Positions 1 to 6,096 of a stretch of 15,481 bases of DNA are shown here, one piece after another (position 1 is the stretch's first letter; every line of letters begins with the position of its first letter). The DNA comes from an uncultured bacterium (GTDB lineage: Bacteria; Bacillota_A; Clostridia; Lachnospirales; Lachnospiraceae). Location: contig CAJMOO010000043.1 of NCBI GenBank assembly GCA_905215045.1, forward strand, positions 1 through 15,481, given 5' to 3'. Under the pieces are notes generated by a model. The model did not search any database. It saw only the letters and a program-made list of their open reading frames with translations, and was not told where the DNA came from. A program made the position numbers and the translations under genes.

Positions 1-51
<51 letters not shown>

Positions 52-57
52 ATAAAG

Positions 58-128
58 AGCGGGTGATGGGAATCGAACCCACGTGATCAGCTTGGAAGGC
101 TGGAGTTCTACCATTGAACTACACCCGC
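58..128 (-). tRNA. tRNA-Gly (anticodon TCC)
   Basis: A complete 71-nt cloverleaf on the reverse strand. The acceptor strand GCGGGTG pairs with CACCCGC, followed by discriminator T. The anticodon loop CTTCCAA gives TCC, reading GGA/GGG glycine codons. The T arm GTGGG-TTCGATT-CCCAT is intact. The outermost anticodon-stem pair is C-A, a minor mismatch. No CCA end is encoded (the next transcribed bases are CTT), so a CCA-adding enzyme is needed. It lies 6 nt from each neighbouring tRNA gene. Confidence 0.96.
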
Positions 129-134
129 TTATAG

Positions 135-209
135 TCGGGGTGACAGGATTCGAACCTGCGACCTCTTGATCCCAAATCAAGCGCTCTAGCCAAGCTGAGC
201 CACACCCCG
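135..209 (-). tRNA. tRNA-Pro (anticodon TGG)
   Basis: A complete 75-nt cloverleaf on the reverse strand. The acceptor strand CGGGGTG pairs with CACCCCG, followed by discriminator A. The anticodon arm CTTGA-TTTGGGA-TCAAG gives TGG, reading CCN proline codons. The T arm carries the usual TTCGAAT loop. CCA is not encoded. This is the first gene of the Pro-Gly-Arg cluster and lies about 40 nt downstream of a consensus promoter. Confidence 0.96.
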
Positions 210-251
210 TAAGTGCTTGTCTGTTTTGTTATTTCCTCAACAGCAAGATTT

Positions 252-280
252 ATTATATAGAATCGCCCCTTAAATGTCAA
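252..280 (-). promoter_or_regulatory. Consensus sigma-A promoter of the tRNA cluster
   Basis: On the reverse strand TTGACA (275-280) and TATAAT (252-257) are both perfect and separated by exactly 17 nt. A start point near position 245 puts a leader of about 35 nt before tRNA-Pro. A perfect promoter is what a highly expressed stable-RNA cluster would be expected to carry. Confidence 0.9.
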
Positions 281-324
281 CAACTTTTTTCAAGTTTTTT
301 TATTTTTTCTTTACACTTTGCCAC

Positions 325-348
325 AAACCGCCTGTTTATGCGGTTTTT
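325..348 (+). terminator. Orphan plus-directed terminator-like hairpin
   Basis: A 7-bp stem AAACCGC/GCGGTTT with an 8-nt loop runs into five T residues on the plus strand only. No plus-strand gene precedes it in the window, so it may stop antisense transcripts crossing the tRNA cluster or be a remnant. Besides this hairpin, the gene-free stretch 210-514 holds the tRNA promoter and the terminator at 428-460; the rest is AT-rich with nothing recognisable. Confidence 0.4.
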
Positions 349-427
349 CATCCTATATTTTTTTCATTTTTAATGTGATATTTTCAATCTGTTTTGAATT
401 TTTCCTCATCCTCGTCATAAATTGTAC

Positions 428-460
428 CAAAAAAAGAACACCCAAGATCAGGGTGTTCTT
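428..460 (-). terminator. Rho-independent terminator of the acidic membrane-protein gene
   Basis: A perfect 10-bp stem (AAGAACACCC with GGGTGTTCTT, loop 444-450) is followed on the reverse strand by a run of seven T residues. It lies about 55 nt beyond the stop codon of the gene ending at 515. It should end transcripts from that gene and any readthrough from pcrA. Confidence 0.9.
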
Positions 461-514
461 CAAAAATTTCAGTTCTTATCTGTGATCAGATATTCGCCTT
501 TGGAAAGGAAATTC

Positions 515-784
515 TTATTCTACTTCCTCGATATCTTCTTCTTTCACATCCGTATCATCTTCGTCATCGAAGAAGTCATCGTCAAAATCATCATCAAAGT
601 CTTCATCAAAATCATCCATGTAATCTGGTGTCAGATATTTGTATACCGCAAATGCGATTCCTGCAACTGCTGCGACCGCTCCGATGATCGCTAGTGCCCA
701 GACGATTTTGTTATCTTCTTTTTCTTTTTTTGTGATGATGTCTGAAACTTTTGCCATTTCTAAAATATCGCTTAATTTTTCCAT
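515..784 (-). CDS. Small single-pass membrane protein with highly acidic C-terminal tail, function unknown
   Basis: Encodes 89 residues in three parts. Residues 1-25 form a short, probably amphipathic charged segment. About 27-48 is one hydrophobic, Ala/Ile/Val-rich membrane helix. About 53-89 is an almost uninterrupted Asp/Glu tail built from repeated D-F-D-D units and ending EEVE. No cysteines or catalytic motifs are visible. The ATG at 784 is preceded by AAGGAAGG at good spacing, and the gene has its own extended -10 promoter and a strong terminator, so it is a real monocistronic unit downstream of pcrA. Lysines just before the membrane helix suggest an N-in, C-out topology, which would place the acidic tail outside the cell. 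I do not recognise a named family. A cation-binding or electrostatic partner role is conceivable but unsupported. Confidence 0.8.
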   Translation of the reverse strand: MEKLSDILEMAKVSDIITKKEKEDNKIVWALAIIGAVAAVAGIAFAVYKYLTPDYMDDFDEDFDDDFDDDFFDDEDDTDVKEEDIEEVE

Positions 785-816
785 GCCGTTTCCTTCCTTT
801 CTTGTGTGTTTTCTTT

Positions 817-825
817 ATTATATCA
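817..825 (-). promoter_or_regulatory. Extended -10 promoter of the acidic membrane-protein gene
   Basis: The reverse strand reads TGATATAAT, a perfect -10 hexamer (817-822) with the TGn extension. The -35 is weak (TTAGTA at about 18 nt). It lies in the pcrA-downstream gap, giving a leader of about 25 nt. Confidence 0.65.
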
Positions 826-860
826 CTTCTGACTATATTTTACTAACTTTTTCGTTCATT

Positions 861-3062
861 TTATTCGACTTTTTTTAGCTTTGCAAAGGAAGCGAACATT
901 TTTTTCACTCCCACTTTCTCAAAGTCGACAGTCACCTCATAATCACGGCCTCCTGGCACGATTTCCAGCACTTTTCCTTTTCCAAATTTTATATGTTTTA
1001 CCATATCTCCAACACTATAGGATAAAGTGTCCATTTGTGTTGAAGCAAATGATTTTGCCTGATATGGTTTTCTGAATTTATGTCCACGATTTGCTGAGAA
1101 TAATGCTTTATCCGGACGTTTTTCTTTCAGATTGATTCCTTTATCTAATTGTAATAACTGTTCAGGGATCTCATCAATAAATCTTGAAACTTTATTAAAC
1201 TGTGTTCTTCCCTGCATCATTCTGCGTTTTGCCGCACTTAAATAAAGTTTCTTCTTTGCTCTTGTGATTCCAACGTAGCATAAACGACGTTCTTCTTCCA
1301 TATCATCGTCATTTTCAGACATCACTGTCATATAACTTGGGAAGATTCCATCTTCCATTCCACAGATAAATACATATGGAAACTCCAGACCTTTGGCACT
1401 GTGCAGTGTCATTAACACAACGCGGTTATCGGAGTCTTCCAGATTATCAATATCTGCTACCAGAGCGATCTCTTCTAACAGTTCTGATAAACTTGCCTCC
1501 TCTGCTTCCTGTTCATAAGTTACTACTTTATTTAAAAGTTCATTGATATTTTCAATTCTTCCTTCTGCTTCTTCTGTTTCTTCTGCCTTCAGATCTGCGA
1601 CATAACCTGTTTCATCTGTAATATATTTAAATAACTCTTCTAAGGAGCCTTCTTCCATCTTACGGCGGAAATCCCGGATCAAATCGGCAAACCCATTGAT
1701 CTTTTTCTTTGCATTTCCAAGAGTATCAATATGATCTGCTGAAAAACATGCATCTAAGAAGCTGATATTATGTTCTACGGCATAGACATTGATCTTTTCA
1801 ATCGTTGCCGCTCCAATTCCTCGTCTTGGAACGTTGATGATTCTTCGCACCGCAAGATCATCCAGTCCATTGTCGACTACTTTTAAATAACTTAAAATGT
1901 CTTTGACTTCTTTTCTCTGATAGAAGTTTGTGCCGCCAACAATGCGGTATGGAATATTCTTGATCATAAAACTTTCTTCAAATACACGAGACTGTGCATT
2001 CGTACGGTAAAGAATCGCCATATTCTTATAATCATAACCTTCTTTAGCTAAAGATTCGATCTCATCAATAATCTGTCTTGCTTCTTCGTATTCTGTTCCA
2101 TACTGATGGAATTCAATCAAATCTCCTTCTTCATTCTCTGTCCAAAGTTTCTTTGCTTTTCTTCCTTCATTATGTTTGATCACTTCATTGGCTGCATTTA
2201 AGATATTCTTTGTAGAACGATAGTTTTGTTCCAATTTGATCGTAACCGCTTCTGGAAATACATTTTCAAAGTTTAGGATGTTTTTTACATTCGCCCCTCT
2301 GAATTTGTAAATGGACTGGTCATCATCACCTACAACACAGAGATTCTGATATTTTCTTGCAAGCATGCTGACTAACTGGAACTGGATCGTATTCGTATCC
2401 TGATACTCATCAACCATGATGTAGCGGAATCTCTCCTGATAATAATCAAGCACTTCCGGATGAAACTGGAATAATTCCACGGTCTTAAAGATCAAATCAT
2501 CAAAATCCAGGGCATTATTTGCCTTTAACTGCTTCTGGTATTCTTTATAGATCTGTGCGATCTTTTTCTTCTTAAAATCATACTGATGTCTTGTTTCATA
2601 CTCAGAAGGTGTCATAAATTCATCTTTGGCAGATGAAATTTCATTAATGATCTTTCTCTCCGGCATCATCTTTGTATCGATCTTATACTGCTTACAGATC
2701 TGTTTGATCAGAGATTTTTGATCATCTGCATCATAAATCGTAAAACTATTTCCATATCCAAGTTTATCAATATGTCTTCTCAAGATTCTAACACAAGTAG
2801 AATGGAAAGTACTGACCCAGATATGTTCCGCTCCATACCCAACCAGATCATCAACTCTCTCTCTCATTTCTTTTGCTGCTTTATTTGTAAATGTAATCGC
2901 CATGATATGATAAGGATTCACACCCTGATCCATCAGATAAGCAATTCTGTGTGTCAACACACGAGTCTTTCCAGACCCAGCACCAGCAAGAAGCAAAAGA
3001 GGTCCCTCTGTACAAAATACAGCTTCCTGCTGCTGTTCATTTAATGTATCATAAATTCCCAT
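861..3062 (-). CDS. pcrA: ATP-dependent DNA helicase PcrA/UvrD (superfamily 1A, 3'-5')
   Basis: This 733-residue protein has the length and full motif set of PcrA/UvrD helicases, which unwind DNA in repair and plasmid replication and strip RecA or stalled RNA polymerase from DNA. Visible motifs: Walker A AGAGSGKT (26-33), Ia (TFTNKAA, 57-63), Walker B/DExQ box VDEYQDTN (217-224), motif III with DDDQSIYKFRGA (246-257), motif IV EQNYRST (278-284), motif V TLHSAKGLEF (552-561) and motif VI CYVGITRAK (595-603). The last ~55 residues (YSVGDMVKHIKFGKGKV onward) match the Tudor-like C-terminal domain of PcrA that contacts RNA polymerase. The start is ATG with AAAGGA 9 nt upstream. It has its own promoter (3094-3122). 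No clear terminator follows, so transcripts may run into the small gene at 784-515. ligA, a common partner, is not adjacent. Confidence 0.97.
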   Translation of the reverse strand: MGIYDTLNEQQQEAVFCTEGPLLLLAGAGSGKTRVLTHRIAYLMDQGVNPYHIMAITFTNKAAKEMRERVDDLVGYGAEHIWVSTFHSTCVRILRRHIDKLGYGNSFTIYDADDQKSLIKQICKQYKIDTKMMPERKIINEISSAKDEFMTPSEYETRHQYDFKKKKIAQIYKEYQKQLKANNALDFDDLIFKTVELFQFHPEVLDYYQERFRYIMVDEYQDTNTIQFQLVSMLARKYQNLCVVGDDDQSIYKFRGANVKNILNFENVFPEAVTIKLEQNYRSTKNILNAANEVIKHNEGRKAKKLWTENEEGDLIEFHQYGTEYEEARQIIDEIESLAKEGYDYKNMAILYRTNAQSRVFEESFMIKNIPYRIVGGTNFYQRKEVKDILSYLKVVDNGLDDLAVRRIINVPRRGIGAATIEKINVYAVEHNISFLDACFSADHIDTLGNAKKKINGFADLIRDFRRKMEEGSLEELFKYITDETGYVADLKAEETEEAEGRIENINELLNKVVTYEQEAEEASLSELLEEIALVADIDNLEDSDNRVVLMTLHSAKGLEFPYVFICGMEDGIFPSYMTVMSENDDDMEEERRLCYVGITRAKKKLYLSAAKRRMMQGRTQFNKVSRFIDEIPEQLLQLDKGINLKEKRPDKALFSANRGHKFRKPYQAKSFASTQMDTLSYSVGDMVKHIKFGKGKVLEIVPGGRDYEVTVDFEKVGVKKMFASFAKLKKVE

Positions 3063-3093
3063 AAATAATTTCCTTTCTCAAAGCTTACCTGCT

Positions 3094-3122
3094 ATTATAC
3101 CTTATTGAGCGAAGCGAGTCCA
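3094..3122 (-). promoter_or_regulatory. Promoter of pcrA
   Basis: The reverse strand carries TGGACT (3117-3122) and a perfect TATAAT (3094-3099) with a 17-nt spacer. The spacer contains GCGAAGC, a sequence known to form a very stable DNA mini-hairpin. It is divergent from, and about 26 nt away from, the promoter at 3149-3177. Confidence 0.7.
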
Positions 3123-3148
3123 GTCCATTACATCTGTTGTATTTTCTC

Positions 3149-3177
3149 TTGTCATCTGGTTTAAATAACCTTATAAT
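3149..3177 (+). promoter_or_regulatory. Promoter of the DUF1836 gene
   Basis: TTGTCA (3149-3154), 17 nt, then perfect TATAAT (3172-3177). The start point near 3184 leaves a leader of about 20 nt that contains the AAGGAG ribosome binding site. Confidence 0.82.
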
Positions 3178-3204
3178 ATAGTCATAAGATAAGGAGAAAT
3201 CATT

Positions 3205-3810
3205 ATGGAATTTGAAAAACAACTCGAAGAATGGATGAAACTTGATTATGTACTTCCAGAAGACCTTCCAAACATCGAATTGTATATGGATCAGGTCACT
3301 ACTTTTTTAGAAGAGCAATTAAAGAATACAAAACGTTTTGAAGAAGATAAGATCTTTACAAAAACCATGATCAATAACTATACGAAGAATCATCTTCTTC
3401 CACCTTCTAATAAGAAGAAATATTCAAGGAATCATATGATTCTTTTAATTTATATCTACTATTTAAAGAACTTTTTATCAATCTCTGATATTAAGAATCT
3501 GTTAGATCCTCTGAATGAACATTTTGAGGACAAAGATTCCAAGTCTTCTTTTTATAAGATTTACGATAAGATTTTTCATCTGGAACATAATCATAACAGC
3601 TCCATCAAAGATTCTATTACCGAAGCCTTTGATAAAGCAGCTAATACTTTTTCAGATCTTGAAGACTCAAAAGAAAAAGAAAAGCTTCAGCAATTCGCAT
3701 TTATCACTTTGCTCGGATATGACATTTATTTGAGAAAACAAGTAATTGAGAAGATGATCGACCAGTTATACCAACCTGAACAACCTGATAAGAAAAAAAA
3801 GAAGAAATAG
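3205..3810 (+). CDS. DUF1836 family protein, MerR-like DNA-binding regulator
   Basis: Encodes 201 residues. Residues ~17-105 match the DUF1836 pattern: LPNIELYMDQVTTFLE, then TKTMINNYTKNHLLPP (53-67), a KKYSRNH segment, a helix rich in Ile/Tyr/Leu and LSISDIKNLL (91-100). The middle part has the MerR logic (helix-turn-helix with a 'YxxxxLLPP' wing, then a helix ending in an 'I/LSLxDIKxLL' motif), so it probably binds DNA. The C-terminal half is helical and ends in a run of six lysines. Start: ATG with AAGGAG 8 nt upstream. It is transcribed divergently from pcrA and converges on yerC with only 8 nt between stop codons. Its targets are unknown; the divergent pcrA promoter and its own are natural candidates by position only. 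Confidence 0.87.
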   Translation: MEFEKQLEEWMKLDYVLPEDLPNIELYMDQVTTFLEEQLKNTKRFEEDKIFTKTMINNYTKNHLLPPSNKKKYSRNHMILLIYIYYLKNFLSISDIKNLLDPLNEHFEDKDSKSSFYKIYDKIFHLEHNHNSSIKDSITEAFDKAANTFSDLEDSKEKEKLQQFAFITLLGYDIYLRKQVIEKMIDQLYQPEQPDKKKKKK

Positions 3811-3828
3811 GCATCTGCCTATTTCTTC
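3788..3828 (-). terminator. Terminator of yerC embedded in the convergent stop-codon overlap
   Basis: A perfect 12-bp stem (3801-3812 GAAGAAATAGGC with 3817-3828) and 4-nt loop ATCT is followed on the reverse strand by a T-rich run (complement of the A run 3792-3800). It is therefore a good intrinsic terminator for yerC. On the plus strand the hairpin is followed by ATTCG, so it should end DUF1836 transcripts poorly. Both genes' stop codons are in the stem. Confidence 0.8.
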
Positions 3829-4106
3829 ATTCGTTTAAATACCATATCATAGCCATCACTTCCATAATTTAGTGAACGATTCACCCGGCTGATGGTCGCC
3901 GTGGAAGCACCGGTCTTATCTGCGACTTCTAAGTATGTATGCTTATCATATAACATAGATGCCACTTCAAATCTCTGAGCTAACGATTCTAATTCATTTA
4001 CCGTACAAAGATCTTCAAAAAATGTAAAACATTCTTCTTCTGTTTCTAATGTTAGTACTGCCTGAAATAATCTTTTGGCCGCTTCTGTCTTGATTTTCTT
4101 GCTCAT
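3819..4106 (-). CDS. yerC: YerC/YecD family TrpR-related transcriptional regulator
   Basis: A 95-residue helical protein of the TrpR-like YerC family. The helix-turn-helix is clear at about 58-80 (TYLEVADKTGASTATISRVNRSL), with the SxATISRVxRxL signature of this family. The segment LESLAQRFEVASML (39-52) is the preceding conserved helix pair. I start at the ATG at 4106: GGGAG lies 9 nt upstream of it, whereas the in-frame ATG at 4112 is only 3 nt from that site. The ligand and targets of YerC are not established; the fold suggests a dimeric repressor. An inverted repeat overlapping its own -10 element (4131-4145) suggests autoregulation. It lies 68 nt downstream of the symporter stop codon with no terminator between them, so some cotranscription is possible. 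Confidence 0.93.
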   Translation of the reverse strand: MSKKIKTEAAKRLFQAVLTLETEEECFTFFEDLCTVNELESLAQRFEVASMLYDKHTYLEVADKTGASTATISRVNRSLNYGSDGYDMVFKRMKK

Positions 4107-4130
4107 TAGCATTTACTCCCTTTCTGATCT

Positions 4131-4168
4131 TATAGTTCCACTATACTATATCAGAGTGTTAAAGTAAA
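4131..4168 (-). promoter_or_regulatory. yerC promoter with overlapping inverted repeat (possible operator)
   Basis: The reverse strand has TTTACT (4163-4168), 17 nt, TATAGT (4140-4145). The -10 is one arm of a perfect inverted repeat TATAGT-TCC-ACTATA (4131-4145). A protein bound there would block the promoter. The product of yerC itself is the obvious candidate, but this is inferred from position only. Confidence 0.6.
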
Positions 4169-4180
4169 GCAATATTTTCT

Positions 4181-5608
4181 TTATGCCTCTTCGATAGCTG
4201 CTTTCATAACACCAATTTTCTCAAGATATCCTCTTGTCTCAGATACAACATCTCCATTCAATGCAAGCAATGCTACAAGGTTTGGGAATGCCATTAATCC
4301 GTTACAGATATCTGCGATGGTCCATACTGCACTGACTGTCATAAATGGTCCGATAAATACTGCTAAAATATAAAGCCATTTGAATGCTGTGATCACGAAT
4401 TTCTTTCCATTTACCAGATATTCTAAGCATCTTTCGCTGTAATATGCCCATCCAAGGATTGTTGTGAATGCGAAGAATACCAGACACATCATTAATATAA
4501 ATGCTGATACTTTGGCTGGGAATGGAAGTCCTAATGCAAATGCTTTAGTTGTAACTGCGACTCCTTCAAGCCCCATATCCCATGCGCCTGTCATAACGAT
4601 TGCAAGTCCTGTCATTGTACATACAATAATTGTGTCAATAAATGTTCCTGTCATAGAGACAAGTCCCTGACGTACTGGTTCATTTGTCTGTGCTGCTGCC
4701 GCTGCGATCGGTGCTGATCCAAGTCCTGCTTCGTTAGAGAAGATTCCTCGTGCAATACCTTTCTGCATCGCAACTGTCATTGCTCCGATTGCTCCACCTG
4801 CTGCTGCTTTTAATCCAAATGCTGACTGTACGATCTGAACAAATGCTGCTGGCACCTGTGGTAAATGTGTAAACACAATGATCAGACAGACACCGATATA
4901 TGTCACTGCCATAAATGGCACGATAACTTCTGACACTTTAGAGATTCTCTTGATTCCTCCAATGATAACAAGTCCTGCACAAACTGTTACGATAATTCCT
5001 GCTACAACGACACTGATAGAATAGTTCATTCCAAATAAGCTGATCGTATGTACATTAGATGGATCAAAGAAGTTATTAACTGCTGATGTGATTCCGTTGA
5101 CCTGTGTAAATGTTCCGATTCCAAATAGACCTACCATTGTTCCAAATACACAGAATAATTTAGCAAGCCATTTAAAGTTTTTCCCCATTCCTTTTTCAAT
5201 GTAATAGAATGGTCCACCAAGTGCGTGTCCATCTTCTGCAATTACTCTGTATTTTACTGCTAACATTCCTTCGGCGTATTTTGTTGCCATTCCAAAAAAT
5301 GCTGCCAGCCACATCCAGAATAATGCTCCTGGTCCACCTGCGACAATCGCTGTTGCACATCCTACGATATTACCAGTTCCGATCGTTGCTGAAAGTGCTG
5401 TACATAATGCACCAAAACTTGTGACTTCTCCTTCTCCATCATCTTCGTTATGGAATACATAATGAAGTGCCTTTCCAAGATGTCTGACCTGTAATCCGCG
5501 AAGTCTGACTGTCAATAAGATACCTGTAAAAAGGATCAAAACGATCAGAGGCATACCCCAGATAAAATTGTCGATGTTGTTTAGTGCATCGTTTAGCGTG
5601 TTTAACAT
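4181..5608 (-). CDS. AGCS family sodium:alanine/glycine symporter
   Basis: This 475-residue integral membrane protein takes up alanine or glycine driven by sodium. Family marks: SATIGTGNIVGCATAI (73-88), GGPGALFWMWLAAFFGMATK (91-110) followed by YAE, GGPFYYIEKGMG (131-142) and SNEAGLGSAPIAAAAAQTNE (291-310). It has about ten or eleven hydrophobic segments and the family's usual length. The start ATG is preceded by GGAGG with 8-nt spacing. A glycine riboswitch and terminator in the leader point to glycine as at least one physiological substrate and to feedback shut-off. No intrinsic terminator is visible before the yerC promoter. The neighbouring divergent gene is a second sodium-coupled amino-acid symporter of a different family. 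Confidence 0.95.
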   Translation of the reverse strand: MLNTLNDALNNIDNFIWGMPLIVLILFTGILLTVRLRGLQVRHLGKALHYVFHNEDDGEGEVTSFGALCTALSATIGTGNIVGCATAIVAGGPGALFWMWLAAFFGMATKYAEGMLAVKYRVIAEDGHALGGPFYYIEKGMGKNFKWLAKLFCVFGTMVGLFGIGTFTQVNGITSAVNNFFDPSNVHTISLFGMNYSISVVVAGIIVTVCAGLVIIGGIKRISKVSEVIVPFMAVTYIGVCLIIVFTHLPQVPAAFVQIVQSAFGLKAAAGGAIGAMTVAMQKGIARGIFSNEAGLGSAPIAAAAAQTNEPVRQGLVSMTGTFIDTIIVCTMTGLAIVMTGAWDMGLEGVAVTTKAFALGLPFPAKVSAFILMMCLVFFAFTTILGWAYYSERCLEYLVNGKKFVITAFKWLYILAVFIGPFMTVSAVWTIADICNGLMAFPNLVALLALNGDVVSETRGYLEKIGVMKAAIEEA

Positions 5609-5661
5609 TTTTCATTCCTCCAAAAATAAATCTTTGCGAATGTAAACTTTGAACAGCTTGA

Positions 5662-5687
5662 TTTTTGTATATCTTTGTATACAAAAA
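5662..5687 (-). repeat. 10-bp inverted repeat between riboswitch terminator and symporter start
   Basis: TTTTTGTATA (5662-5671) and TATACAAAAA (5678-5687) are perfect inverted copies separated by 6 nt. The second arm overlaps the terminator's U-tract. In RNA read on the minus strand it could form an AU-rich hairpin just after the terminator. It may alternatively be a protein site. No function is shown. Confidence 0.6.
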
Positions 5688-5708
5688 AGAGCTGATAAAA
5701 TCAGCTCT
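5683..5708 (-). terminator. Intrinsic terminator, expression platform of the glycine riboswitch
   Basis: On the reverse strand AGAGCTGA and TCAGCTCT pair in a perfect 8-bp stem with a 5-nt loop, followed by six T residues. It lies about 75 nt before the symporter start codon and 29 nt after the aptamer. Its 5' arm contains AGAGCT, the same hexamer as the aptamer's 3' P1 strand, which supports a competing antiterminator. Confidence 0.9.
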
Positions 5709-5737
5709 AAAGAGTATCGAATACATTGCTTATAAAG

Positions 5738-5816
5738 CTCTGTCCTTTTGCCTGAGAGATTAGTTCAGTTTCCTGAACTGTACACCTTCGGCGCTCACTT
5801 ATGAGACTCTCCAGAG
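5738..5816 (-). promoter_or_regulatory. Glycine riboswitch, single aptamer
   Basis: The reverse strand carries the glycine aptamer core: CTCTGGAGAG, then AGCGCCGAAGG, then CTCTCAGGCAAAAGGACAGAG as the closing segment. P1 pairs CTCTG (5812-5816 complement) with CAGAG (5738-5742 complement). The P3 extension is a 7-bp stem capped by a GAAA tetraloop (5762-5779). Only one aptamer is present, and its ends match the second aptamer of tandem glycine riboswitches. The upstream 9-bp hairpin (5819-5847) occupies the place of aptamer 1. The 3' P1 strand AGAGCT repeats the terminator's 5' arm, so when P1 is open it can pair with the terminator's 3' arm. That predicts transcription without glycine and termination with glycine. 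Confidence 0.95.
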
Positions 5817-5818
5817 TT

Positions 5819-5847
5819 CATTTCTTTTTGTTCATCAGAAAGAAATG
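5819..5847 (-). promoter_or_regulatory. Hairpin abutting the glycine aptamer, likely reduced ('ghost') first aptamer
   Basis: CATTTCTTT and AAAGAAATG pair in a perfect 9-bp stem with an 11-nt loop containing TGATGA, and end 2 nt before the aptamer's P1. Single glycine riboswitches are known to keep a remnant of the partner aptamer that docks through a kink-turn. The position and the GA-containing loop fit that, but the docking is inferred. Confidence 0.55.
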
Positions 5848-5880
5848 CCTATGTTTATTTTTCTTATCCGCAATATTTAC

Positions 5881-5907
5881 TTTATATGATGATTCTGATA
5901 TTTGCAA
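5881..5907 (-). promoter_or_regulatory. Candidate promoter of the riboswitch-symporter transcript
   Basis: The reverse strand has TATAAA (5881-5886) and TTGCAA (5902-5907), but the spacer is only 15 nt. It is the best-placed candidate, with a start point about 25 nt before the upstream hairpin. No closer consensus was found between 5850 and 6000. Confidence 0.35.
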
Positions 5908-6013
5908 GTATTTTTTTTAATAATCTGACATTTTCGGCGTACTATACAAAAACATTTGTCTTTCTGTGACATACATGTGCAATATTTCCCACGATTTTTT
6001 TCAATAAGTTTCT

Positions 6014-6042
6014 TTGCTTTTTTCCTGATGCTGTGTTAAACT
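6014..6042 (+). promoter_or_regulatory. Promoter of the NSS symporter gene
   Basis: TTGCTT (6014-6019), 17 nt, TAAACT (6037-6042), with a TGT extension directly before the -10. The -35 and -10 are each imperfect, so expression may depend on the extended -10 or an activator. Confidence 0.5.
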
Positions 6043-6049
6043 GATTCAG

Positions 6050-6066
6050 ATACGCTCAATGCGTAT
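6050..6066 (+). repeat. Inverted repeat at the predicted transcription start of the NSS gene
   Basis: ATACGC (6050-6055) and GCGTAT (6061-6066) are perfect inverted copies around TCAAT. The repeat begins about 8 nt after the -10, so it covers the predicted start site. It could be a repressor site or a 5'-end hairpin that stabilises the mRNA. Which one cannot be told from sequence. Confidence 0.5.
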
Positions 6067-6096
6067 GGAAACATTGATTAAAGGAGACAATTTATA

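Noticed and set aside
540..604. Repetitive GAT/GAC-rich stretch in the acidic gene as a possible tandem repeat or CRISPR-like array
   Set aside because: It is in-frame Asp/Phe coding sequence with no fixed repeat unit or spacers.
4107..4112. Upstream ATG for yerC at 4112
   Set aside because: GGGAG is only 3 nt away, too close; the ATG at 4106 has 9-nt spacing.
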